This document shows positions 53,365 through 64,000 of a DNA stretch of 64,000 nt, piece after piece; the first letter of the stretch is position 1, and the number at the start of each line of letters is the position of its first letter. Made by a program: the position numbers and the translations under genes. The stretch is from Urechis unicinctus (Eukaryota; Annelida; Polychaeta; Xenopneusta; Urechidae): NCBI GenBank assembly GCA_034190875.2, contig CM067348.1:23578975-23642974 (forward strand), in the 5' to 3' direction. Below the pieces are notes generated by a model. That model saw only the letters and a list, made by a program, of their open reading frames with translations, did no database searches and was not told the DNA's origin.

Positions 53365-53902
53365 CTAGTTTTCTGTGGCAAAATTGGTCGATTGCAACTG
53401 TGGTGTGTGATGAGGATTTTCAGGCTTGTGGTCCTTTCTCACGAACTGGTGCAGGAGGGATGGGTGCTTACGGCCACAAATCTCGCAAGTCAGTCTTTTC
53501 CTGCATTCATCATTTCTATGACATCCCTTTAGGCAACCGAAGCAAATGTTGTTGTGCTGCACGACAAGTCTAGGCTGTTCAAGAGAGATCGCCTTGAACT
53601 TGGAGCACTTCTCCAGCGTGTGTTCACCTTGACAGTGAGGACAAAGTTTAGTATAACCTTGTGCTTGAGAGCCGGCTTGAGTTTTCTGGCCTCCCTTTGC
53701 AGTTTGCGTGGTTAATCTTGACCAGATTGATTGATTGGCAAGGAATTGGACTTCTTGTTGTGTACAAGTCCTCTCCCTGGAAATCTCCAGGATGAGGCAC
53801 TTCTGACCTCATTGTCAACAGGTGATAAGGAGTCAGTGGCATAGGTCCACATGGATCATTTTGGCCCGCTATGGCTAGTGGACAGCCGTTCACAATTGCC
53901 AT
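53365..53902 (-). pseudogene. BEL/Pao retrotransposon pieces: integrase C terminus followed by gag zinc knuckles
   Basis: Minus strand, 53902-53720: PLAIAGQNDPCGPMPLTPYH and HLLTMRSEVPHPGDFQGEDL resemble the integrase end of BEL/Pao polyproteins (PLTPNHLL region). Downstream on the same strand, after a frame change, come two cysteine/histidine knuckles (LCPHCQGEHTLEKC, about 53650-53610; ICFGCLKGCHRNDEC and TCEICGRKHPSLLHQF, about 53545-53450), the hallmark of BEL/Pao gag. In an intact element gag comes first, so this order means a tandem junction or a rearrangement. Confidence 0.7.
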
Positions 53903-54239
53903 GCGAAAGTGCGAAGTGATGTGCTGTCTAATTGTGATTCTTCCCTACTTAGAATCGCCTTCAAAACATTTCTTACAGGACATAGCTGACGTTTCCAAAT
54001 GCCTCCCATGCGGCTTGCAGCGGGAACATTCAAAACGAAGTCACATACCTGGTTTTTCCAGAAATGTTTTTACCCTTTCGTCTTTGATTTCTTGAAAGGC
54101 TCTGCTTAGCTCATTCTGACCACCAATGAAGTTTGTTCCTTGGTCTGAACGGAACTATTTTATGTAAGCTTACTAATAGTGTGTTTTCTCTTTGCAAAAT
54201 GAAAACTTCATCTGCTCAACTAAACCCTTTTAATCAACT

Positions 54240-54570
54240 ATGTCACGCGTTGGCTACTATTGGGTTTGAGATCCACCAAGTCGGCGAAGTTTGTGTCAGG
54301 AGTGCTGCCCACATACACATCAAAGCTAATAATGGTCAAAGCTGATGTCTTTTTCTGGGGTGTAAGAAGTGTTGATGACCGGGTCTGTGCTTCAATAACT
54401 GTTAATATCATCTTTGTGGACAACGCCCATGAAAATACACAGAGGATAGCAAGCTTGTAGTCTGCTGTGTGGCTTGAGATTTCCTGCTGCAAGTATCTGT
54501 AGAGTGAAAAGGTTCGTTTGTGCGGTAATCTTCTCCCGCATATCGTCATTGAAGAGCAGGTTAAACACAT
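54240..54570 (-). pseudogene. piggyBac-type transposase relic, N-terminal part
   Basis: The minus-strand frame reads DVFNLLFNDDMREKI and then TAQTNLFTLQIL and FMGVVHKDDINSY, the dimerisation-region pattern of PGBD/piggyBac transposases, followed by a stop where Trp is expected and STDPVINT. It lies 3' of the C-terminal piece at 54986-55605, so the two are not in element order. Confidence 0.6.
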
Positions 54571-54867
54571 CGTTTAGTCGATGCTTTGCCCTTCTAGTGC
54601 TGCATATAATATACCATGCTAGTTGCTCCAGCTTAATTTAAAAATAAAATACAATTTGGGAGCATACATCATTTTATTTAATTCTTAAAGTCACACAGAA
54701 GGCAACATTATGTTCATTATTCTAAATTTTAAAAACAATGAGTGTAAGTATGTAAAATTAAGAATGCAAAAATATTCTTCAACTGCTTGATGAATGTCCA
54801 TGACTCTAAATCTCAATCCATGTCACCAGTGTGATTGGCGGTTTTCCATACTTTGTATTTCCCTCTA

Positions 54868-54968
54868 TTTTTCCATTCATCTTAGAAGGCGGCTGCTTAA
54901 TCAGGTCAATCTTATCTATTCACCTTTGTAGGCACCATATAACACATTAGTGTTGGGGTGTTGTAAAA
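54868..54968 (+). mobile_element. SINE tail fragment
   Basis: Contains gaaggcggctgcttaatcag, then caccatataacacattagtg, and ends at ttgtaaaagc. Tail unit of the same SINE family only. Confidence 0.7.
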
Positions 54969-54985
54969 GCATATACTTACCTTGC

Positions 54986-55605
54986 CTAAGCTTTGCAAGG
55001 CACAACAAGTTTTCTTGTACAAAGTTCTTCCCTGCAATATGCCCAGTGATTCAGCTGCTGTGCTGGGCCTTCTAATTGATCTCTGTGACATTCCAGGGAC
55101 ATTTTCTTTTTCGACTCTGTTGAGCAATACTTGAATACTCTGTGAATCGGTGGCCTGTCTCGAGTCACAGATTTGAAGAGTATGTATATGAATTCAAAAC
55201 TGCCCGTAATATCACATGAAAAGTAACCCTTTTTCACCATCTGACCGAAGCAATCAACACCACCCATGAATTTATCGTATTTCAAGACAACATCGGGAAG
55301 CAGAATTGGTTGTCTTGTGACAGGGTTGGCTTTTCCAGGTGGCAGTTTCTGGGCTGAGTGTGCAGTGCTTAGCAAATGAACCCCTTTGCGCTCATGACAT
55401 TTGGTGAGCATAAGTTTTCTATGATGCATTGTAAATGTTGCTCCTTTTGCCACGGTCTTGTTCTTGATTGTCTGGGAACGCCATTACTTCGGGCACAGAG
55501 TGCAAGTAGCCCGAACCCAAGGGTACATAGGTCCTTGTACAACACAGGTGAACTGTAATTATTGTCCATAAACAAGATAACACCCTGTACATGATCATCA
55601 CCAGG
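54986..55605 (-). pseudogene. piggyBac-type transposase relic, catalytic and C-terminal part
   Basis: The minus strand carries VLFMDNNYSSPVLYKDL-like sequence (about 55575-55530), which includes the DN-Y-S catalytic Asp block, then a frame change, HERKGVHLLSTAHS (about 55395-55355), PDVVLKYDKFMGGVDCFGQM (about 55295-55240) and a downstream helix. MGGVD is the signature of the third catalytic Asp region. At least two frame breaks make it non-functional. Confidence 0.8.
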
Positions 55606-55682
55606 TCACAGGTGGCACCATTTTAACTGTTCGGTGTGGCCGACTTACTGGTGCACAGTTGGAATCACCACAAATTCCCTCT

Positions 55683-55800
55683 ACACTCCCATTTATCCTA
55701 GAAGGTGGCTGCTTTTTCAGGTTTTCACCTTTGTAGGCATCTTATAACACGTCAGTGTTGGTATGCCGTTAAACACTATACTAAGTTACTCACTTACTCT
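55683..55800 (+). mobile_element. SINE tail fragment
   Basis: tttatcctagaaggtggctg, then cttataacacgtcagtgttg and gccgttaaacac. Tail unit only. Confidence 0.7.
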
Positions 55801-55854
55801 TGATCATATTCATTCATTATTGTCAAATTGACCCTCACCCTCATCTGGAACTAC

Positions 55855-56222
55855 CCCCCTGTGGGTGCGGGGGTAGAATAGGCCCACTGTATCCCCCTGT
55901 ATGTCGTAAGAGGCGACTAATAGGGGGCAATCTGTTGGCCGTGGGTTGTGACTCGTGTCGGTGAACAATGGGATCCAAGTGGTTGAGTGGAGCAGTCCTT
56001 TTGAGGGCCGTATCTGCAACACACTACTCTGGCCTGGTCCAGTCAATCGGCTGGTGGTGACTTGCCCTAAGATACTATTTGCCTTTTTGTATCTTTTTCA
56101 ACATCATTCCTCTTTTTTCCATTTATCTTAGAAGGCGGCTGCTTCATCAGGTCAAACTTATCTATTAACTTTTCTATGCGCCATATAACACATGAGTGTT
56201 GGTGTGCCGTTAAACCCTATAC
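55855..56222 (+). mobile_element. SINE-like retroposon copy
   Basis: Head (gtgcgggggtagaataggcc, tgtcgtaagaggcgac, gggttgtgactcgtgtcgg), middle and tail (ggcggctgcttcatcag to gccgttaaaccc) are all present. No clear target-site duplication was seen. Confidence 0.78.
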
Positions 56223-57515
56223 TTACCTTACCTTACCCACTGTATTATCCTGCGGTCACTGCTCAACGTGAAATGTAGATCGTACTGGTGCCTCTATTGT
56301 AGCATTCTGCCAATACAAGGTAGGATGTATGCCACTATTCACTATTAGGATTATGTTAAACATTTAATAAGGGCAAGATAATGAATAATCATGTCACAAA
56401 TAAATATGATAGTAATAAGACAATAAATCATGTCACAGATAAATATAGTGATAAGACAATTATCATGTAACAGATGAATATAGCGATTAGACGTACATGT
56501 CACAGATAGGTATGCTTATCAGTAGCGTGACATAATATTGTAGAAATGCCTTAAGTTAATTGTTCATGATTAGAATAAAATACAATGTGCTCATACATAT
56601 ACAGAATAATCCAATAATGAACGTACAAATAAAGAAATGCACAACTAGTCTACAAATCTGCGAATATATACAACTCAAAGTGATAGAATTAAAGCACTGA
56701 TGAGAAAGAATGTAGATCATGTGATGGCATTGTGTATTATGAAGCATATCCCATTGAATTGATTGAACAACCCCATCCTCTCTTGATAAAATATTGTAAA
56801 CAACGAGTAACAAACAAATAGTGGGTTCTTCATATCAACTGTGTTACACGTTTAATCACTTTACATCATGCGCATTCATTTCCTTTTATTATGAATCCGT
56901 TTCACAATTAATGAAAATGCGTTTATATTGTTTTTGTCTACCAGGCTCTCTCGAATCACCACGTCGATTAAGCGGCATGGTCAGCACGAGGTCATCCCAC
57001 CTTCCCCATCTTCCCCAGGCTCTTTGGTGCAATGTAGCTCATGTAGATTCATTCTATGATTAGGTATGTTATGTATAATATTCCAACATTTAAAATGCAG
57101 GTAATAGTCTTAGGATTTCTAGAGGTAAAATATTGCATTTTTACTTTCGTTAATCGTTATGGCTGATATGTATATTGTTCTTTTGGAATCGATGTTCAAA
57201 CCTTTAAAATGTGTAACAACGGGAAAGTCTTTGTTTTTATGTAGCACATAACACCTGCTGATTTCTTGTAATGCAAAACAGTACCATGCGGAAGTCGACA
57301 GTCATCGTGGAGTTGATAAGAAGAACCACTTTTTAACTAAGATATCACCATGGGGCAGAGCGACTTATCATAAAGGTGGAATGCAACATGAAATCTGCTT
57401 GGACGTAACAAGATTATTACTATAGACATTATCCCCGCATAAAAACAAAACAACAAAAAAACACCAGACAATGAGTGCAATGGCAAGGGCGACACCGAGA
57501 AGATCTGCGAAGTTT
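56223..57515. other. non-coding AT-rich stretch
   Basis: No gene is supported. A degenerate tandem (cacagataaatat/agataatta) occurs at about 56390-56510. Confidence 0.6.
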
Positions 57516-57525
57516 CCCCGTCTGA

Positions 57526-57952
57526 GCACCCCACTGCGGGTCCGGGGGTAGAATAGACCCACTGTATCCCTCTGCATGTCGTAAGAGGCGACTAATAGGG
57601 GCAACCTGTTGGCCGTGGGTTGCGACTCGTGTCGGTGAACAATGGGATCCAAGTGGTTGAGTGGAGCGGTCCTTTTGACGGCCGTATCTGCAACACACTA
57701 CTCTGGACCGGATTTCGCCTAGACGAGAGGCTGGAATGGCCTGGTCCAGTCAATCGGCTGGTGGTGACTTGCCCTTGGATTCATTTTGCATATTTATCTT
57801 TTTCAACATCATCCACTTGTATGTCCCTCTTTTTTCCATTAATCTTAGAAGGCGGCTGCTTAATCAAGTCAAACTTATCTATTAATCTTTCTAGGCGCCA
57901 TATAACGCATACGTGTTGGTGTGCCGTTAAACCCTATTCTCACTCACTCACT
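57526..57952 (+). mobile_element. SINE-like retroposon with 10-11-bp target-site duplication
   Basis: Flanked by CCCCGTCTGA at 57516-57525 and 57953-57962. It is a full-length copy, with head tgtcgtaagaggcgacta and gggttgcgactcgtg, one tail unit, and final TCACTCACTCACT. Confidence 0.82.
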
Positions 57953-58224
57953 CCCCGTCTGATCATTAAGAAATTTGAGCTGATATATATTCACCACAAA
58001 AAATAAACCGACCACATCAAGCCGCATTTCTTTTATAAGAAACGATACCTTATTTGGAAACAAGCTGTAGATTTTCGCAGTTAATAAATTCGTAGAGACC
58101 ATAATAATTATCTCTGCTACAAAAGAGCAGTCACAGCACTTGTCGAATGGAAAATCCACTTATGACGGCTGATGTTCCATTCTTCATAGTATTGATCAAT
58201 TGCAATTGCCAGACATCAAAATAA

Positions 58225-58348
58225 TCAAGGCGACAAGCTGTGCGACATGTCTTCGTCAGGCGGTAATGCTGGGTTAGACTTGGCAATGGTATTGAAGTCA
58301 GCCACTGCAAACATCATGGCCACAACATCTTTGCAGCCACCATCATCT
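58225..58348 (-). CDS. candidate terminal exon of an unrecognised gene
   Basis: The minus strand has acceptor ctttctttgcag at 58349-58350, then an open stretch (DDGGCKDVVAMMFAVADFNT, then IAKSNPALPPDEDM) to a TGA at 58225-58227. The protein-like composition and clean acceptor suggest a real last coding exon, phase 2. No partner exon was found upstream within the following 2.5 kb. The family is not recognised. Confidence 0.4.
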
Positions 58349-58377
58349 CTGCAAAGAAAGATGAGAAAATATCTAGA

Positions 58378-60913
58378 TAAGCCATGAGGTTGAACCCATG
58401 GGCGAATTTTTCATGATATATTGGTAACTATATATCTGCAAGATTCAGTGATTTTCAGGAATTTTCTGATATATCTGTAGGAGTTATGATGTTATAACCA
58501 AATCTGATTTCAGTGTGGTATATCACCTAAGCCATAGCAGCATGCTCGGACTTCCGAGGTATCTAGATAAGCCATGAGGTTGAACCTATGGGCGAATTTT
58601 TTGTGATATATTGGTAACGATACATCTGCAAGCTCATTGGGCTTCCGAATGATCTAGATATATATCTCTTTCACCAAACGACAGAGAAACATGCACCCAG
58701 TTCCGGTAAAAAACGCTGTGCGCGATGGTGGCCCTCCTAGCGGCCGCGACGGAAACCCGAGAATGTGAAGGCCCCTAGACCAATTTAGCCTCTCGCTTAG
58801 GCGAGTTGTGTGTTGCAGATATGGCCCTCGCAAGGCCCTTTTTTTCATCCCCGTTATAACGATTCTATATAATGGCTAATCATAATGGCATATCATTAAA
58901 ACATACAGATATACATATATAGAAACATGAATGTAACAATTGGCGAAATATGGATTGGAATGAAATCAAGGTATTCTTATGGAGCGAACATGTAGTCAGC
59001 AGTGCCCGGATGAAGTATTAAGAAAGCAACCTATAATTAATGCCAGTGACCTGTCCAATAGAACATGGCTGCTGGTCCCGCGTCATGCGTTCAGCGGAGT
59101 GGAGGCTGATACTGCTAAATACAATTATCGATTCTGGGCGTTGTCATTTGATTTAAGAGAGAGATTAGGTATGATCATTAAGTCACGCAAGCCCGGAGTA
59201 ATTAGGTGCGCCATAATTACTCCAGGATGCAAGCAAGTAATGTAAGCCGTAAGGTCAAACAATGCTGAAACTTCTTCCGGGATATTTGTAGAATTAACTA
59301 ATAATATGTGTATGTTTCTAGAGAATGTAGGTCTATAAGCCAGCAGGTACCCTACGATTGATATTATGACGCATGCGCGTGGGTTTAGGCATTGTTTAAT
59401 TACTCGAGTGTCCTATACGAATTGTCGTGTTTGACTTACCTTCTGCGAGTTCCGCTAATAGGGCTACAAAGTGATGTCGTCATAACCGCATACGAACCCA
59501 CCTTGCGCCCACAAAAAGAAGGGCGTGCCTGTAGCATTGCTATACACGAGTTTTTGACACCTTGTATTTTGTCTTTTAAAACGTTTGTCATGGATGAATC
59601 ATCCTTAAGTTGCAGCCCGAGTCATTCTCTAAATAACCATGTAAAGTTGATATTGATCCTGTTCATGAATAACAAGATATTCCATCCCAGCCCAGACATG
59701 ACTAGAATGCTATAGAAACAATGTGTTAAGGACCCACTCTCCATGGCAGACATGTTTGACGCAATGCTAACATAACGCGAATCCCAGCCTGCGCAGAAGC
59801 CGATGCGCAGGAGATCGCTAAGGACTTAGTGGAGACCGTTATCAGCGATGTGTCATCATACTTTGTTGCCCTACAGGGCTTCTAAATGTGACGAATGGGA
59901 TTATGACGACTTCACTCTGTAGCCCTATAGGCTCGTAAGAATGGAATATCTGCTGTTATTGTTATCGCATTGAAAAATGAACTAGCCGAATGCACGGCTA
60001 AGTCTCGCGTAGAAATATCTAACTCATGTGCAATTCAAACGGAAACATCTAGCGATTATAATTCAATAAAACATCGGTTCCATTCACTTGAAATATGCTG
60101 TACACAGCTTGTACACGAGGAGGTAATTTGCGTATCAGATATAAATCCATATATAGTACATATTATAATATATAAATGCACCTGAATACAGTTGTGTTGT
60201 CACAGGGAATATAAGGCATTGTTCCAAGCAGTCTTTCAATGTACATATCTGAGCAGTTCAATCAGACATGCAGTCAACAGAAAAATTGTAGTCTTCCATG
60301 ACGGGAGCTTGTATTAAGATATACAAACTTGACAGCTGAAAACACCTTGATCTTCTTGTGGAGTGTAAGACAATAAAAGTGTGAAGATGCTATTTATTAA
60401 ATGGAATGTTAACACTATCACATAAAGTAGTATAAACAGCCAACATGCCAGGTGTCCTGCCCTCATTCACATGACCCACATTAAGTTATCCAACACCAGT
60501 ATGTACTCGACATCTTGCACAAGCCCGTAAAGAAATCACATTTATATGGATATTTGTTCAATGCAAAAGTGGTTATAAAGCTGTTTATATACAATGGAGG
60601 ACTTCCTATTCGCAGGATAACTCACATATTATAAATGAATTTTACAAGTGAACTTGTTTAACCAATACCTTACTACAAAATGTGTAACTAACATTATCAG
60701 AAAAGCTTTTCCAGCTACAATTGTGCTTGAAATTTACCACCAACATCATGAAATGGGACCCAGGTCCAAGAAGTTCAACCAAACTTTTCAACCATATCAG
60801 CCCACATATCAAGGAAATATTCATTTTCAAATCAAATTGCTTTTTCATAAAGTAGAGATGAATTTTAATCATAAATCAGGTTCCAGTTGAGCCAGTATGA
60901 GGGGAGGAAGGGG
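58378..60913. other. non-coding stretch with local duplications
   Basis: No gene is supported. Bases 58378-58450 and 58561-58632 are direct copies (atctagataagccatgaggt). Bases 59735-59816 duplicate 31829-31907. The end of this interval contains the ATP6AP2 3' UTR, with TTTATT (AATAAA on the minus strand) at about 60389. Confidence 0.55.
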
Positions 60914-63491
60914 TTAGTCTTTCTTGATACGCTGACTCGTCATTCTGTAGATGATGCTGTCTCTTCCAGGGTCCATGCCCCAGATGCCGTAACTGATAGC
61001 AAATAAGGCAATAGCCAGCACCAGTAAAACCCAGAGGAGGAGATTGAAGGTGATGGGGTAGTTGTTGTTGTAGAGAGGGGCCAGAGCAAGACTGGTTCTG
61101 ATGCTGAAGGGAGCAACTGCAGGCTGTTCACAAAAACAGGGGTGCATGAGAACGCTAGCTAGTCTTGCATCGATTCATGTCAAAATATTATGGCTCATTC
61201 AAATGAACTAAAACTTACTGGCATTTATTGTGGCAAAAGTACCATTTTGACGAGCACAATAATCCTGTGCATGCACGGTGTCCAGTACACAAAGATGTCT
61301 GTCATATCAGGTTTCAATCTTATTTCCATTCTTACTCCCATACCTCTTTCCTACCCTTACACATCCGACCCCGCTCCTGTCCCCACTTACCACTGGAGCA
61401 GCCTGCATCAGACTGCGACCCTGTCTGTGAAGCGACGCCTCAGGCAGCCCCCCAACAGATGTCTTCTTCACTTCTCCACTGCTCGGCTCAAACCCAAGCA
61501 CTTGCACAACAACATTTTCATTATAGAGTTTCTTGAAATCAGAAGTAACCTGAAACATACTTCTTGGGTTAGGATGATGCAAGAAAATATTTATAACGGT
61601 TCAAAGAGTAACAATTGGACATGGTAGTTATAATTACAATGTGTACAACAATTGAATATGCATTGGATCATAAGAGCTTTGAGGATCATTGCTCATTATT
61701 ACTGTTCAATACTCAATCCACTTTTCACAGGGCACATTAAAACTTTAACAAATAAATTGATATCACCAGGCAAGAATGTAATTCTCCCATGAGATTGTCA
61801 TCTGAGGATTAAATAATTAATCACTGTATATCATCTGAGAATAAATCGCCCATCTCACCTGGCTGAGAACGGTGTTAAGCAGCTCAATAGCATCCTTAAC
61901 TTGCTGTGAATTCTGGCCATATTGCTTGACAAGCCCACTGAGACCAGACACTTTCAAATGGAAGAAGTCTGGAGTTCTAGTTTGGGTAACCTCAGCATGG
62001 CTCAACAGCTGTTTACACCAATGAGACGGAGGCAGTAAAATAACCATCACTGGAGAGCATTAACATGGGAATGTAGGTGGAATCATGTTAACAAGGAATA
62101 GCAGCTAAGTGAGTTATTATAGTTTGAAATTAAAATAATAATAAAGGAAAAAACATAGCTATAAAAGATTGAAAGTTAGCCGTGATATCATGAAGCCACA
62201 CATGCAGTGTTCCACCACTTGTACTAGCACCTCAAAGCTAACACAGGTTCTAAGTGAAGGTCAGACCATTGGGGGTTGGAAACCAATCATTATATGTGAA
62301 CAATGGGCCCCATTACCCAAACAACACTCGGATTTGCAATTCACAAAGAATAAAAAAAGTTCTCTATAACATCGAGACTTGAACTCACAGCCTGAGAGAT
62401 GCTCTTCATGACATAGAGTTCGCCCAGGAAAAGGAGGTCAGCGTCATTGGTGAAGTTAAGTGAACCCATCTGAACAGGGGACCAGCCATGGAGGCCCGAC
62501 ACGAACACATCCCTGACTCGGGAGTAAGTGGTTGGGAGGGAGGAGAAGAGGATAGGGTGGTGGGATCTCAGCTCCAGTACCTACACATACACACATGGTT
62601 AGAACTGGTAACTTAACACACATGATGCCACGATCCTGGATGAAAAGTCATGGCATGTATATATATATATATAAATAATATATATTATATATAAATATAT
62701 ATATATATATAAATATGTAAGTCATGGCATATATATGTAAATATATATATATGTGTGTGTACATATATAATTTGTAATGTCGTCACTAGATAAACTGGCT
62801 TTTTACTGTGACATTTACGGACGAAACCCTTGGGCCATTGATATTTTATCACGACCTAATCAGCACAACCACTCGCCACACAAACTGATGAATTGCAATC
62901 ACAGGTATGAGTAATTACATGTGGAATTTTCCTTGTATTAATACCATCAGCATTTTATTGTTATTATTGATACAGCGAGCATTATTGTTGGAATGGCATG
63001 ATACCAACACTCACAGTTGTATCAATAGCAAAGTCGACAATGAGAGGCGACTCATTGGTCATCTCCAGATGGCTGACCACAGACTCAGTCCCCAACACTG
63101 GGTCGTCCTGAACACATGTAAAATCATTTGCTGAGCTTAACATCATACAAACATTGTTGTTTGCATACAACCAGTGTTGGAATGTGAATGGCAGCCGACA
63201 GTGGAATGGAAGAGGATGACAAATGTAACACAAGTTAAGTCATCATATCACATACTGAGAAATCTTTAGGTTTGAATATTGACTCAATAATACACATGCA
63301 CATATGACCTTAACCAGGTTCTACTCAATAAAGCCTAGCAAAGAAGAAAAGGATCAAACCTGGACAGTTTCATAAACAGCTTTATGTTCTCCATGGATCC
63401 CATTTTTGGGTAGGGAATCTACCGAGACTATAACATTGGCTTTTGGGCGCTGGAATACATTGCCGGCTCCCAGTCCACCCCAAGTCAAGTC
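60914..63491 (-). CDS. ATP6AP2: ATP6AP2 (V-ATPase accessory protein 2 / prorenin receptor), last six exons visible
   Basis: Minus-strand exons are 63491-63360, 63107-63015, 62580-62389, 62008-61859, 61549-61391 and 61123-60914, all in phase 0 with GT/AG borders. The last exon encodes one membrane helix (FNLLLWVLLVLAIALF) and the diagnostic cytosolic tail WGMDPGRDSIIYRMTSQRIK, close to that of vertebrate ATP6AP2. The protein is a type I membrane partner of the V-ATPase Vo sector, needed for assembly and acidification, and it also takes part in Wnt signalling. The ectodomain exons include FTNDADLLFLGELYVMKSIS. Before the membrane helix the sequence HRQGRSLMQAAPV offers an R-x-x-R furin-type site at about the position of the known processing site. 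The signal peptide exons were not found, so the gene is partial in this window. Confidence 0.92.
62656..62770. repeat. TA/TATAAA microsatellite in ATP6AP2 intron
   Basis: Short impure TA repeat between the exons at 62580 and 63015. Confidence 0.85.
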
Positions 63492-64000
63492 CTGTCAGCA
63501 TAAAAAGTAGGTAAGGTGACAGTAAAACAAGGTCAAGGTCATGCTTTTTATTTTGCTTTTGTGTGACATGAATTTGACTTGAACGTTATGACAAGACTAA
63601 ATCATAACGTCTTAAGTTTGACATTGCATTAAAATTAAAATTTTCAAGGGTCGCAGATCCTGTCAAATTGTGTCACATACACTGTGTAATTAAACCAAAG
63701 AACTTATAGCTACACAAACAGGGCACTCTAATTAGCTTATTTGGTGAGCATTACCAGTAAGCCAACCGTCATAAGGTGCTACCATAAAATCGAAAAAAAT
63801 GACATGGGACAATGTTGTTTATGTTGAAGTTATTGAGACATCGTATGGGTCAAGGTGACCGTGTCTCCAATTTTCCAGGAGGTTTTAAGAAAGCCATTAT
63901 GACAAACAGCGCGCTGAACACAAGTGGCATGATTACACATTTTGTCGGGAGTAAGCCCTCTCAGCATATCATATTTAAAACATTCCACAGGCTAAACTGA
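63492..64000. other. ATP6AP2 upstream intron sequence
   Basis: No further ATP6AP2 exon with matching phase was found to the window end. A short plus-strand frame at 63812-64000 resembles nothing recognised. Confidence 0.5.

Overview
The window is eukaryotic: split genes with GT/AG introns, AATAAA signals, SINEs and many kilobases of (TA)n microsatellite. Gene families and repeats point to a marine mollusc, most likely a gastropod. The CACTCACTCACT-tailed SINE family would fit an abalone (Haliotis), but that is inference from memory of the repeat style.

Three real genes stand out. (1) On the minus strand at 23.9-30.7 kb lies a SAMD9/SAMD9L-type STAND NTPase. Upstream small exons, whose splice phases fit, add an N-terminal CARD, giving CARD - linker - SAM - AlbA_2-like - P-loop NTPase - TPR-like - OB fold. 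Its first exon is not found and its main exon carries two frame breaks. (2) On the plus strand at 35.7-42.0 kb is IWS1, the Spt6-partner transcription elongation factor. It has a 33-bp RS-repeat array in its first visible coding exon and a TFIIS-N-like domain spread over small exons. (3) On the minus strand at 60.9-63.5 kb are the last six exons of ATP6AP2, the V-ATPase accessory protein (prorenin receptor). Its upstream exons were not found.

The rest is accessory DNA. From 0 to 8 kb there is little except a heavily broken Polinton/adintovirus-type protein-primed DNA polymerase relic (6.06-7.8 kb). At 9.15-11.09 kb is a truncated, twice-deleted paralogue of the SAMD9-like gene that ends at a (TA)n tract. 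From 11.5 to 22.9 kb the DNA is a nest of inverted duplications. Two 1.27-kb elements, about 99% alike over their coding region, face each other and each encodes an intact 210-aa protein resembling only the N-terminal part of tyrosine-recombinase/QRICH1-ZMYM-like proteins. Two further inverted-repeat pairs lie inside or beside them, separated by (TA)n arrays.

From 43 to 58 kb is a graveyard of gypsy (two), BEL/Pao, piggyBac, YqaJ-nuclease and integrase-derived pieces, sprinkled with a SINE family whose copies retain target-site duplications. A tRNA-derived SINE pair sits in an intron of the CARD/SAMD9-like gene, and a TTAA-flanked MITE sits upstream of IWS1.

The three genes are not an operon or pathway. 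IWS1 and ATP6AP2 are housekeeping genes flanking a lineage-specific innate-immunity type gene. Single-base frame breaks, two of them at homopolymers, occur in both the SAMD9-like gene and conserved IWS1. Assembly indels should therefore be excluded before calling either a pseudogene.
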